Shown: piece by piece, positions 42,303-52,161 of the stretch
How the letters are laid out: each line of letters starts with the position of its first letter
Numbering within the stretch: the first letter of the stretch is position 1
Source of the DNA: Chlorella sorokiniana
Lineage: Eukaryota > Chlorophyta > Trebouxiophyceae > Chlorellales > Chlorellaceae
Length of the DNA: 64,000 nucleotides
Direction of reading: 5' to 3'
Assembly (NCBI GenBank): GCA_025917655.1
Contig: CP084611.1
Coordinates: 1,550,001 to 1,614,000 of the forward strand
Notes under the pieces: model-generated
What the model was told of the DNA's origin: nothing
Database searches by the model: none
What the model saw: the letters and a program-made list of their open reading frames with translations, nothing else
Position numbers and translations under genes: made by a program

Positions 42303-43804
42303 GTGACGTGCTCGGTGGCGCCAGCAGTGCAGTACCCCATTCGTCGCAGCGACCCGGCTGTATTTCTGCTATCGGAATCAAGCATCCAACATCCAAACTC
42401 ATTTATGTACGCAAGCGAGTTCTTCGACGCGGAGAAGCCAGTCGGGGCTGGGACAGCTTTCAGAGCTGCCGAGAAACGATATCAACTGCATAGAGAAGAG
42501 TTGTTTCGTTCCAAGTAGGTGAAAGCAGCCCTGATTATCGCCTTGAGCTTGTCAGGTTAGACATGCGCATCCGCAAGTTTCTGCAGGAATGGGAAAAGAC
42601 GCAGCAAGGGCTTCATCGTTCGTCCGCTGGACCTCTCGGACGTCGTTGATCCGCAGCCTGACTCACACCCGCCCCCGGGAGTGACCTGTCTGGGAGTTCC
42701 GTCGGGCATGCCGCCCACCGCTGCTGCCTTCAAATTTGCGTGCCATCCAGGGCTCCTGCTTGTGCGCGGTGCACTTGAGCCCGCTGCACAGCGTTGTCTA
42801 GTTGTTGATGCGCTCACTCGGTACCCGGAGCCTCCCAACCACACCAACCACTCCAGTGCCTACCCGGGGGGCTTGTTGGGCCTGTGGACTGCGGCGCAGC
42901 AAGGCCTGCAGCTTCAGCATGCGCCAGCAGTGCAGCAGCAGCAAACACCACAACAACAGCAGCCTGCTCTGCATGACAAGCACAGCCAGCATGCAGCTGC
43001 AACGGATGCGCACCCGCCACGGGAGGCAGCAGCAGCGGGGCTGTGGGGCGTGGGAGGCAGCGGCCCCACTGCTGTCAGCTTGTTGCGGCGGCTACGCTGG
43101 GCCACGCTGGGGCCCCCTACGACTGGACGCAGCGCGTGTACCTGCGGGATGTGCCCCACATGCCCCTGCCGCCGCTCCTGCACCAGCTGGCATCCATGCT
43201 GGCTGGCTTTGCCGCGCAGCATGCGCAGCACAGCGGGCAGCAGCAAGGCGATGCAGCAAATCCGCCACCGCCTTTCTGCCCTGACGCCGCGCTTGTCAAC
43301 TACTATTATTTAGGTGGGGTGGGCTCAGCGGTCCTGTGTGAGTGCTGTGGTGGTTACCTGTGAGTCGGGTGCCCCTGGCCCGCCGCTGCCCACCGGCCTC
43401 CCTCGCCCCCGGCCGCCATCGCGCAGGCGACACGTTGAACGGGCACGTCGACGACGCCGAGCGCAGCCTGGCCCAGCCGCTCGTCAGCCTCAGCCTGGGC
43501 TGCGACGCAATCTTCCTGCTGGGGGCACCACAAAGGAGGTGGCCCCCACCGCGCTGCTGCTGCGCAGTGGCGACGCGGTCGTGCTCAGCGGGAGGCGCGC
43601 CGCTGCTACCACGGCGTGCCGCGGGTGCTCACCGACAGGCCTCTGCCGCCCGCGCTGCGATGTGGCGAGGCAGGCGGCGGCGGCAGCGCAGCAGGCGGTG
43701 CTGATGACGGCGGCGGCGGGGCGACAGAGGGCGACCCGTTTGCGCCGTTTGAGCGTCACATGCGATGCTGCCGCATCAACATCAGCATCCGTGACACCCG
43801 TTGA
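42303..43804 (+). CDS. ALKBH1: AlkB homolog 1, Fe(II)/2-oxoglutarate dioxygenase
   Basis: ALKBH1 proteins remove methyl groups from tRNA (m1A, m5C oxidation at the wobble base) and have been linked to 6mA DNA. The N-terminal exon has the family patch TAFRAAEKRYQLHREELF (about 42450-42505). Next come RPLDLSDVVDPQPD (about 42620-42665), FACHPGLLLVRGAL, RWATLG and YDWTQRVYL (about 43095-43140). The catalytic core is ALVNYYYLG joined by an intron to DTLNGHVDDAERSLAQPLVS. The iron ligands are His and Asp of HVD (43444-43452) and His of RCYHGVPRV (43610-43612). The 2OG-binding Arg is in RCCRINISIRDTR, the C terminus, stop 43802-43804. Two breaks (43521-43525 and 43590-43592) are each healed by one more G. 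A Gln/His-rich insertion (about 42900-43030) is lineage-specific. It follows the AP2 gene by about 85 bp. Confidence 0.93.
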
Positions 43805-44029
43805 TTGTGCCTGGCAGGATGTTACACAGTGAATGAAGGCATTGGATGATGAAGGACCACCACATTGAGTTGATGAGCAAGGCAAGATCTTAGAAGCTAC
43901 ATGCATACAAGATATGCGAGAAGGAACTGCATGCGGCTCGCCATGGCTGCTTGTCACATGCTGAAAATAGGCCGGGGCTGTTCAGCCTGGGCTGCACGGC
44001 GGGCCTGTGCAAAGTGCAGCGGGGGCGCA

Positions 44030-47000
44030 TCAGCCCGTCGCTGCCGCTGCCTGGCCGAGCCCCTGATGCTGGACGGGCGGCTGGCTGTAGCTTCGGCCGT
44101 ACTGCTGGTACGGCTGCGCCTGGTGCGAGTCCAGGCTGTCCCGCATGAAGGAGCTGGGCTGGCAGCGGAGGCAAAGGAGTCGGAGCGGAGCAGGAAGTCG
44201 TCGTGGGAGCGGCGCATGCGCGGCGAGGGCGGTGCCACGGGGATGCCAGGCTGGCGGCTGCGGGCACAGCATGCTTGACGTGGAAGGGCATCGAGCCCAG
44301 GGGGGCCTCTCGGGTGAGACGCTGCAGGGAACAATGGGCAGCGGTACGGTCGGTAGAGCAATGGCAAGCAAGGCCAGGGCAGACGGCGGCAGGCCCAGGG
44401 TCGAGCCACGGCCCAGGCATCTCACTTGATGTGGCTGCGCAGCGCATACGGCCCGCTGCTGGTGTCGCTGTCATTGCTGGAAGTCGCGCCTGCAAAGCAG
44501 CCCGGCAGGCACAGCGGGGTTGAATGGACAGGCTTGGCAAGGGTCGCAGGCCAACCCGGCTCTCCAAGCACATGCATGGGCGGCTTTAACCCACATGCGC
44601 CCTCTGCCGCCTCCTGCCCAGTTGTGGGGGAGTGGAGCATGTCGCGCGGCGCAAAGCCCCCGCTGGCCCCCGACCGCATGGATTCCAGGCTGAAGCGCGG
44701 GAGGGCAGCGCTGGGGGCGAGTGGGTGGGCATGGCGCCCCCGCTGCCCTCATCAGGCTCCTGGGCCCAGTGGCCGGCTGGCTGACCGGTGGCCAGCCCAT
44801 CACCCCAAACCTCCCGCTCCTGCAGAGAGTCGAGCAGGGAGCGCTGCAGGGGTCGGTGGGCGGGTGGGGGAGAGCGTGGGGGGGGGTCAGGCCAGTACTG
44901 GGATGGTTCAGGCAAGGTGGCAGTGCATTGCACATCGAGATGTTGACGCCAAGGCATGCACGCTGGCCTGCTTCCCACAGATCACACCCACACCGCTCCC
45001 AAGAGCTCCTGCCTGAGCCAGCTCCCACTCAGCCCTGCTCAGCCGCCCGTGCTCTGCTGTGGCGCGCGCAGGCACGTGTGCGTGTGGGTCGACATGCTCG
45101 GCGGCGCTGCTGTCTGGGCGGCGGGCGAGCGACATGAGGAAAGCGTTGCGGGTTACTGGGGCGGAGGGTGCCAGATGCGCAGCTGGTGGGGCGTCCCAGA
45201 GCGCCCTCCCTGCCCAACGGGCATCTGCGGCTTGTCCGGCAGCCTCAGTTACGCCTGTGGCTTGGAGCGGAGAGGCCACGGCTGGGCAGGGCACGCTGGG
45301 CAGGGAGCCGGTGGGCAGCTGCGCTTGAGTGCTGTGGAGGAAAGGGTGCTGTTCATGCCGCAGCACCCCCGCGGGGTGCTGCCTGAACCTGGCGCAGCGC
45401 GGGATCCAGCCAGGGGAGGTGCCAAGGATCTGTGTGCGATTGGCAGAGAGCAGCGGGGTCAGGGACAGTGCACAAACACACCAGCCAGGCCCAGCCAGTG
45501 ACATTAAGGCAGCCGACCTCGGTGCGAGGAGTCGCGCAGGCTGGCGTCATCACTTGGCCCCCGCCCCTCCTCCGTACCCATCCTACAGATCGCACGCATC
45601 AACACACCTGCACCGCCCCACGCACCTGGTCCATTTGGAACATGAGCAGCTGGTCGGAGCTGGACAGTGCGTCCAGGGTGCTGACGTGGCTGGCAGCACT
45701 GCATTGGGAGACGAGCGGGGTGGGTGAAGGCAGGCGAGGCTGGCTCATGCGGCTGGAAACAGGTCATGGCGTCCTTCAAGGGTCAGCTTAGCCATGCACC
45801 ATGCAGGAAACAGTCACCCCAGAACGGATGGGCGGCCCTGCGACGACAGCGGCTGCCAAGAGGTGAGCGCCCCGCCACCAAACTGCGAAGAGTGCAGCGG
45901 CGGCCTGCCAGATGCGAAGGCGGCAGTGCCGGCAGGCAAGGCAGGGGCCCGCTTCGGGCTGTACTGCTGCAGTACGTAGTCCAGGGCCTGATGCCGCACG
46001 TCCTCTCCGCCCTGCAGACATGAACAATGTTGCGGTATGGAAGTGGCGTGGGTGTGTGGCCGGGCAGAGGCAAGCAGGTCCTGCCTGAGCCCCCTTGGCC
46101 CACCTTAGCAGCTGCAGGGTGGTTGGGAGGAGCCAGCCGGCTATGCTCTGCCAGCTGCAGCTCTTTGCTCGGCTTGAAGCCCTCCTCGTCGCTGCCGCCT
46201 GAGCTGGCGCTGCGCACCAGTGCGGCCCGCCTCCTGCGGCGGGCGGCCACCAGGCACCAGGCCAAGCCGAAGGCTGCAGGTGGGGCGGTGGGTGATGGGG
46301 TGCTTGTGAGAGAGGGGTCACGGGAGCAGCGGGCGCCGTCAACAGCCAACTGCCCGGTTCAGGCTACATTCCAGCGCGGCCACGCTCACCCAGCACGGCG
46401 CAGGCCACCCCTCCAGCGACGCCGGCCGCAATGTACGCTGCGCTGCTGCCACCTCCGTCGCCGCTCTCTGGCGTCACAGCTGCAGGTGCCGGCTTCGGAG
46501 GTTCAGGGATGCCTGCCGCTGGCGCAGCACCTGCCACAGGCTCCGCATGCGGGTTCCATGACACACTGGCAGCCAGCACTTGCTCACTCGCAGGCTCGGA
46601 GCTGGGGGACTCAGGCGCAGGAGGTCTGCTCGTCATGCTGCTGCCAAGCCCCCTACATCAGCCATGATGGGCGGTGGCTCCTCCTCTGGTGCCGGGGACG
46701 GCTGGGCTGCCGTCCACTGAAACATGCGCTCCTCCACGCGGGCCCGCAGCAATGCTGCCAGGGCTGCGGCTGCAGTTTGATGTTCGTCGGCCGGGGCTGT
46801 GACATGGGCGGCTGCGGAAGAACAGGCGGTGTTTCCTCTGCCTCTGGCACTCCCAATACCTGGTGGCTGGCAGGCTGTGCGCTAGCCTGCAGTTCAAAGG
46901 CCCCTGAGGCAGCAAGCTCTGCCGCTGGAGCCCCAGAGATACGCTGCTCCACCTGCTGCTGGGTTGGGGCGGTGAGGCCAGCAAGAAAGGTGGTTGCACG

Positions 47001-49012
47001 TTTGCGCCGCACTGTGGCCGAGCCTTCAGACGCTGGAGCAGTGGTGAAGGGCCCAACTGGCTCTGCCTCTGGGGCTACACTGGGCAGGGTCGGCTCTTCC
47101 TTTGGCTCTGAGGCTGCCCAAGGGTCCAACACGCCCCAGCCATCCAGCAGCTCGACATCTTCGTTGGCCGTGGCAGGCTGCTCCTCCCCGGGCACTGGTG
47201 CGGGAGGCTTTGCCTCCAGTGCTGTCGGCAGCGCCTTTGAGACCTGCATGGGGGACATCTCCGCTGCGGGGGCTAGCATGGTAAGCTGTGGCGCAGGGCT
47301 GTCTGTCGCGGGGCTGGAGGGCCGGGGGCTGTTTGGGGGCCGCTGCAGGTGGCGGTGGTGAGGGCGGTGCCACGAGAGCCACTGGGCCAGGGCTGGGCAG
47401 GCCGCCCCGTGACGACATGAGGACCTGCACCCCGTGTCAAAGGTGCCGGTGGCTCCATCGGCAGGGATGGCGCTCCTGCCAAGCAGAGAGGAGGGCACGT
47501 GAGGGTGTGGTTGAGAACCAAGGCGGAGCTCGTGTGTCTGGTGAGCCTCAGACGCTCGGATGCACCCCACTGCCCCACCTTGCCAGCAGCGGGGCGGCTC
47601 CAGCGGGGTGAATTAGGAGGTCTAGGGGTGCAGCGGGGACGCTGCTGCAGCATGGGCAAGAAGGGCGAGGGCTCTGCTTTCAAAGCACCCCCACACGGGC
47701 AAGCTGCTCGCGGGGCATCCTGCTGTTAAAAGCCGCGGTGTGCTGCCAGCCAGGCAAGGCCTTCCCACCCGAGCTCCCAGGAAACGTTGCCGGCCACGGC
47801 AGTCATGCGCCGCCAAGCGCTCGTCTCCTCGGCAGGCACCGACGAGGAGCGCAGCCAGAGCGCTTGCACGCCGCCTGTGCCCCCACTTGCTCCAGGTGCA
47901 GGCGCAGCCAGCCGCCGCCCAGCAGGCTGAACTCCTCCACCGCAACTTGTATGCTTCCGGGGGCTGGCAGGCAACCTGCAGGAGAAACGATGATGTTGAA
48001 CGGCGGCGAGGGCGCAGCTCCGGCCAGTCCTCGGCCTGCCCCTGCCACGCTTGCCTGGCGGTAGCGGACCGGGACCGCGCCGCCGGAGACGGGCGCCAGG
48101 CGGTTGAGGGCGAGTAGCGGCAGTGCAATCGTGTCCTCTGCAGCAGACAGTGGCCATACGTGTTTCATTATGAAGATCTCAGGTGCTGGCCAGAGGCGCT
48201 TCTCTGTTGGCGGCACCCAGCCCGCAGTCACATGAACGGCGTCAGCGGCCTGCCTGCAGGCGTCCCATGCCTAGGCTCTCACCCGAGCAATCAGGGCAGC
48301 GGTCCACAAGGGTGACTGCAACTCCAGCGCTTGGGCTGGTGAAGCAGCCGGCCGCCTGCAGAAACAAGCATGCGTGGGGTGGGCGGCAAGCGCTTGGGTC
48401 CGATGCCAGACACGGGCACAGCCGGATGCGTGCGGCTCCCAGGCGCACCTCGGGCGGCGTGGCGTTGTTCCCGCACTGCACTTGAAGCAGGCGCCGCAGC
48501 CCGACATGGTCAGGCTGCGGGCCAGGGGGCTGTCAGGGCCGACGGCCATGCTGGCCGCAAACGCTCGCCCAGCGGCGCCGCCCCAGCATCCAAACCGCAT
48601 GCACCGAGCTCGATGGTTGGCTTGGATGCATCCTGCGATGGCTTCCAAGGGGGCCTCTGAAAGCCAGGATCCCCTGGTTCGGGGTTGCACGCGTCTGGCC
48701 GCCGTGTGCAAGGCTCTCCCGCCCATGTGAGAGGCGGCGGGCGGCACCTGCCGCCACCTCCACCTCGTGGCTCGTGCCCTCTGAAACTTGGCAGGCCGCT
48801 CTCAAAAACTGCGATCAAGGCACAGCCGAGCTCACCTGGCCCTCGAGGGAGAAGACGTAGCTCACAGCAGCTCCCTGCACCCAGTCACTGAGTGGTTCAG
48901 GGCTGCTGCTGGGCTGGCTGCCCTCTGCAGCATCGGCCTGAGCGTGGGGTGTGAGCAGCAATCCTAGGCACAATCCGACTGCTGGCACCCAGAACATAGC
49001 GCGGGCCAACAT
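44030..49012 (-). CDS. Expansin-like domain protein with transmembrane helix and cytoplasmic tail
   Basis: Expansins loosen cell walls without hydrolysis. The start at 49012 gives a signal peptide, ARAMFWVPAVGLCLGLLLT. The double-psi beta-barrel (EG45-like) domain follows on several exons: TIELGACGLDAGAAPLGERF, TMSGCGACFKCSAGT (about 48470-48515), VAVTLVDRCPDCSGESLG (about 48270-48320), TIALPLLALNRLAPVSGG and VPVRYRQ. The GACG, CGACFxC and DxCPxC blocks are classic. A CBM63-like second domain seems to follow (SIQVAVEEFSLLGGGWLRLH; ALWLRSSSVPAEETSAWRRM, about 47730-47970). Then comes a Pro-rich extracellular stretch (46650-47420), a membrane helix split by an intron (SSAAYIAAGVAGGVACAVLG; AFGLAWCLVAARRRRR, about 46215-46445), and a Ser-rich cytoplasmic tail ending GLGQAAAATG at 44030. 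One gene is inferred because all exons share a strand without a clear break; two genes (divided near 47.7 kb) remain possible. Confidence 0.65.
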
Positions 49013-49498
49013 GGAGTCGGTATTACGAGGGTTTGGGCTCTAAAGATGCCTGCAAACACACTGAGAGACCATACACAGGGCCTGCTTGCCTTGGACAGAG
49101 GCGATGTGGCAGCCCTGCTTTCCAGTGTCCCTTCTAATCAATATAACGCTCAATACGACCCTTTGAATACCTCTCATATCGCAACATACGCTTGATGTTG
49201 CCTGGAATGGCCTCCTTCAGCCTCAGACCTGCCTCCACCGCCGCCGCCGCCGCAGTCCGCTGCCCGCCTGTTGCAGTGAGGCGCCTGTGGGACGAGGTTT
49301 GTCACCTTGTCCCGCTTGTTTGGACTGACACATGAGTGTTACTGATCATCAGTGGCTGAACTATCGTATTGACTAAGGGAACGGCGGGTCGTTGCGCCCA
49401 ACCCGTCCGCCGTGGCATAAGGCCCAGGCACCAGGCACCAGGTCCATTCAAACGCTTTCAATCCGACGCACTTCCACCAGATCAACAGATGGTACAGG
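49013..49498. promoter_or_regulatory. Divergent promoter region, expansin-like / permease genes
   Basis: About 490 bp between head-to-head genes, lower in GC near 49030-49200. No motif can be named. Confidence 0.4.
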
Positions 49499-52050
49499 AT
49501 GACTATTGCCAGTTCCCGTAGCCCATTCGCGCTCCCTTGTGCCAGGCAGCTGCAGCTCCGCACAGACCGTGCCACATTACCTGCTCGACCACATCTAGCC
49601 TGGCATGCCGCTGGAAGAGCGGCTGCTGTCCCTTGGCGGCGGCGGCGGCGGCGGCGGCTGCCCACCGTCGTGCTGGCAAGCAGGGGGCTGCCGATGATGC
49701 GGTGGCACAGGCTGCCAAGAAGCCCGACTTCAGGCTGTGGAGCAACCTGAGCCCTGAGCTGAAGCACGAGCCAGGCACTGTGTGGGGTGCAGCCGCACTG
49801 ATCACAGGCACCACCGTGGGTGCCGGCATCCTGGCTCTGCCCGCCAAGACCGCTGCCTCAGGGTTTGTGGCCTCCTCCGCCGCACTCACCGCCTTCAGCC
49901 TCTTCAGCATTGGTGAGTTGGGCAGCGGAGCAGCAGGCCAGCCGCAAGTGCGCACCTTTTGAAGCGCGCGGTGCTGGCGCCAGGGCATTTGGCTGCTCTG
50001 TGCTGACCTCCCGCCTGCCGGTGGGCTGCAGTGACGGGGCTGCTGGTGGCAGAGGTGAACATCAACACGCTGTGCGAGGTGGGCGGCGGCCGCGGCGTCT
50101 CCCTCAGTTCCATGGCGCAGCGCACACTGGGCGCGGGGGGCGCGCGCCGTCAGCGCAGCCTACCTCCTCATCCACTACTCCCTGCTGGTGGCCTGTGAGT
50201 GGCGGCTGGGCTGTGCGTAAACCACCGTCCTGTCCTGCTGCTGCGGATCGCTACGTTGCTCTCGCTGCAACTCGCTGCGCCAGCTGGTGGCGCCCTGGCA
50301 GCGCGCAGCCAGCCCACGGCGGTTGGCCAGCCGCTCACCGCTCCACCCCGTTTGCAACCTCCCGCACGCGCAGACATAGCCAAGGCGGGGGAGACGCTGG
50401 AGAATGTGGCAGGCGTGCCGGCCCCGCGGGGTCCGCCGTCTTTGCTGCCGCGTTCACCGGCCTTTGCTTTGCCAGTGAGGCCCTTTCGCTGAGCTGGCCC
50501 TCCTCCGCCTCCTGCCAGTGTGCTGCCGCGGATAAAACACGAGCCACCCCTCCCTCACATTTCTTCCCCCTTGCCGCAGCGCGTCCTGCAACCTTGAACG
50601 CCATCAACACCGCTCTAGTCGGGGTGTTTGTGGCCAGCTTCCTGGTGAGCCCCCTGCTCTGCCTGCTGCCCGATGCGCCGCCGCACACTGCTGCCGGATG
50701 GGCCGCTGCGCACTGCTGCTGGATGGGCCGCTGCGCACTGCTGCTGGATGGGCCGCTGCGCACTGCTGCCGCCTGCCGCCCACAGGCTGGCCCCGCTTAG
50801 CTTAGCTGTGGCCGCCTGGTCTTGCAGGGCCTGGCCGGCTTGGCGGCGGCGGACCTGCAGCCGCAGCAGCTGGCAGCCGCGCACTGGGAGGCTGTGCCCG
50901 ACGCGCTGCCCGTCATCGCGCTGGCCTACGTGTACCAGAACGTGGTGCCAGTGGTGTGCAGCAACCTGGAGGGTGACGTGGCCAAGATCAGGTGTGTGTG
51001 TGTGTGGGGGGGCGCGGGTGAGGGGCCCTACTGCGGGGCCTGCCAGGCCTGAGCGAGGAGGGAGCAACCGGTGCACCCTGCTCAGGCGGGCGGGCGCTCA
51101 CCATCCTGCTGCTTTCCTCCCGCCTGGCTGCAGGCAGGCTGTGACCCTGGGCGTCTTAAGTTCGTGGCTGATGTTCGAACTCTGGCTGGCCGCCGTGCTG
51201 GGCAGCGGCAGCATGAGCAGCGGCGCGCGGCGGCGGCGGCGGGGGCGTTGGAGGGCGGCGCGGTGGAGGTGCTGGACCCGCTGGCGGTGCTGCGGGGCAC
51301 TGGGGGGGCCTGGTCACGCCCCTCATCGACACCTTCACCCTGCTGGCCGTGTTCACCAGCGCCATAGGCTTCTGCCTGGGCCTCACCGACTTCTTTGCGG
51401 ATGCTCTCAAGGCGCGCGCGGGGTGGGGGGCGGTGGTGGTGGTGACCAGGGGCGCCTGGGCCAGGTTGGCTGGCTGTGGCGGGAGATGGTTGGTGAAGAG
51501 GACATAGGCTGCCTCGCGGGATCACCCGGCTTGTGGTGCACGGCAAGCCGACGGGCCGACCTGTGTGCCGCCCACCCGCTGCCGTCTTCCGCCCCCTCTT
51601 GCCGCAGCTGCCCACCGGCTCCCGTCAGGCGCTGCCCTACCTGCTGACTGTGGGGCCGCCGCTGGTTTGCGCTGTGGCCTTCCCAGGTGGGACGCCGCCG
51701 CTGTTACAGGCTGCCACTGGACCGCGGCCCTGCTCCGCCCTTGGGCCTGGCCTGCATAGCACCCGCCTGGCGGCCCCTCTTCGCTGCAGCCGCACCCCAC
51801 CCTGCCCCGCCCCGCCCCCATCCACCCCACAGACATTTTCTTCGGCGCACTCGACTTTGCCGGCGCGTACGGCGTGCTGTCGCTGTTCGGGGTGATACCA
51901 GCTGCGATGGTGTGGAGCGAGCGGTACGGCGGGACCACGCTGTCCCGCCTGCAGATCGTGCCCGGCGGCGCGCCCCTGCTGCTCCTGGTGGCGGGAACGG
52001 CGGCGGGCATCATTGGACGCGAGGCGCTGCTTGCTGCAGGCCAGCTGTAA
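49499..52050 (+). CDS. Tyrosine/tryptophan-specific permease family transporter, plastid type
   Basis: It belongs to the aromatic amino acid permease family (TyrP/Mtr type), with a plastid-predicted branch in plants. The start at 49499 (MTIASSRSPFALPCARQLQL) is transit-peptide-like. After a GGC-repeat frame break comes KPDFRLWSNLSPELKHEPGT and the first helix with the family loop, ITGTTVGAGILALPAKTAAS (about 49800-49860). Later exons are VTGLLVAEVNINTLCEVGGG (50033), SMAQRTLGAGGA, LNAINTALVGVFVASFL (50595-50645), ALAYVYQNVVPVVCSNLEGD (50920-50980), TLGVLSSWLMFELWLAAVLG, TPLIDTFTLLAVFTSAIGFC (51315-51375), YLLTVGPPLVCAVAFP, DIFFGALDFAGAYGVLSLFG and a last helix ending AAGQL, stop 52048-52050. 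About eleven helices fit the family. Transport of aromatic amino acids across the plastid envelope is inferred from the family. Confidence 0.88.
50686..50769. repeat. 25-bp tandem repeat in a permease intron
   Basis: Three full 25-bp copies (starts at 50686, 50711, 50736), differing by one base, plus a partial fourth. The unit holds GGATGGGCCGCTGCG. It lies between the exons for the FVASFL and GLAGLAAADL segments. Confidence 0.9.
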
Positions 52051-52161
52051 AACGGGCTCTGCCGCACACACTAAACGGCATCGGGCAGCACATAGCCCTG
52101 CCTGCCGGCATGCAGGAATGACGTATGGCCCACGCGGGCGGCACACAGCCTGCCGCTCGCG

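Noticed and set aside
43521-43592. ALKBH1 as a pseudogene
   Set aside because: All iron ligands and the C-terminal Arg motif are intact, and both breaks are single-base losses in G runs, a pattern repeated in other conserved genes in the window.
50992-51012. GT/G-rich tracts as regulatory or telomere-like elements
   Set aside because: They sit directly behind exon ends with GT donors and look like intronic microsatellites.
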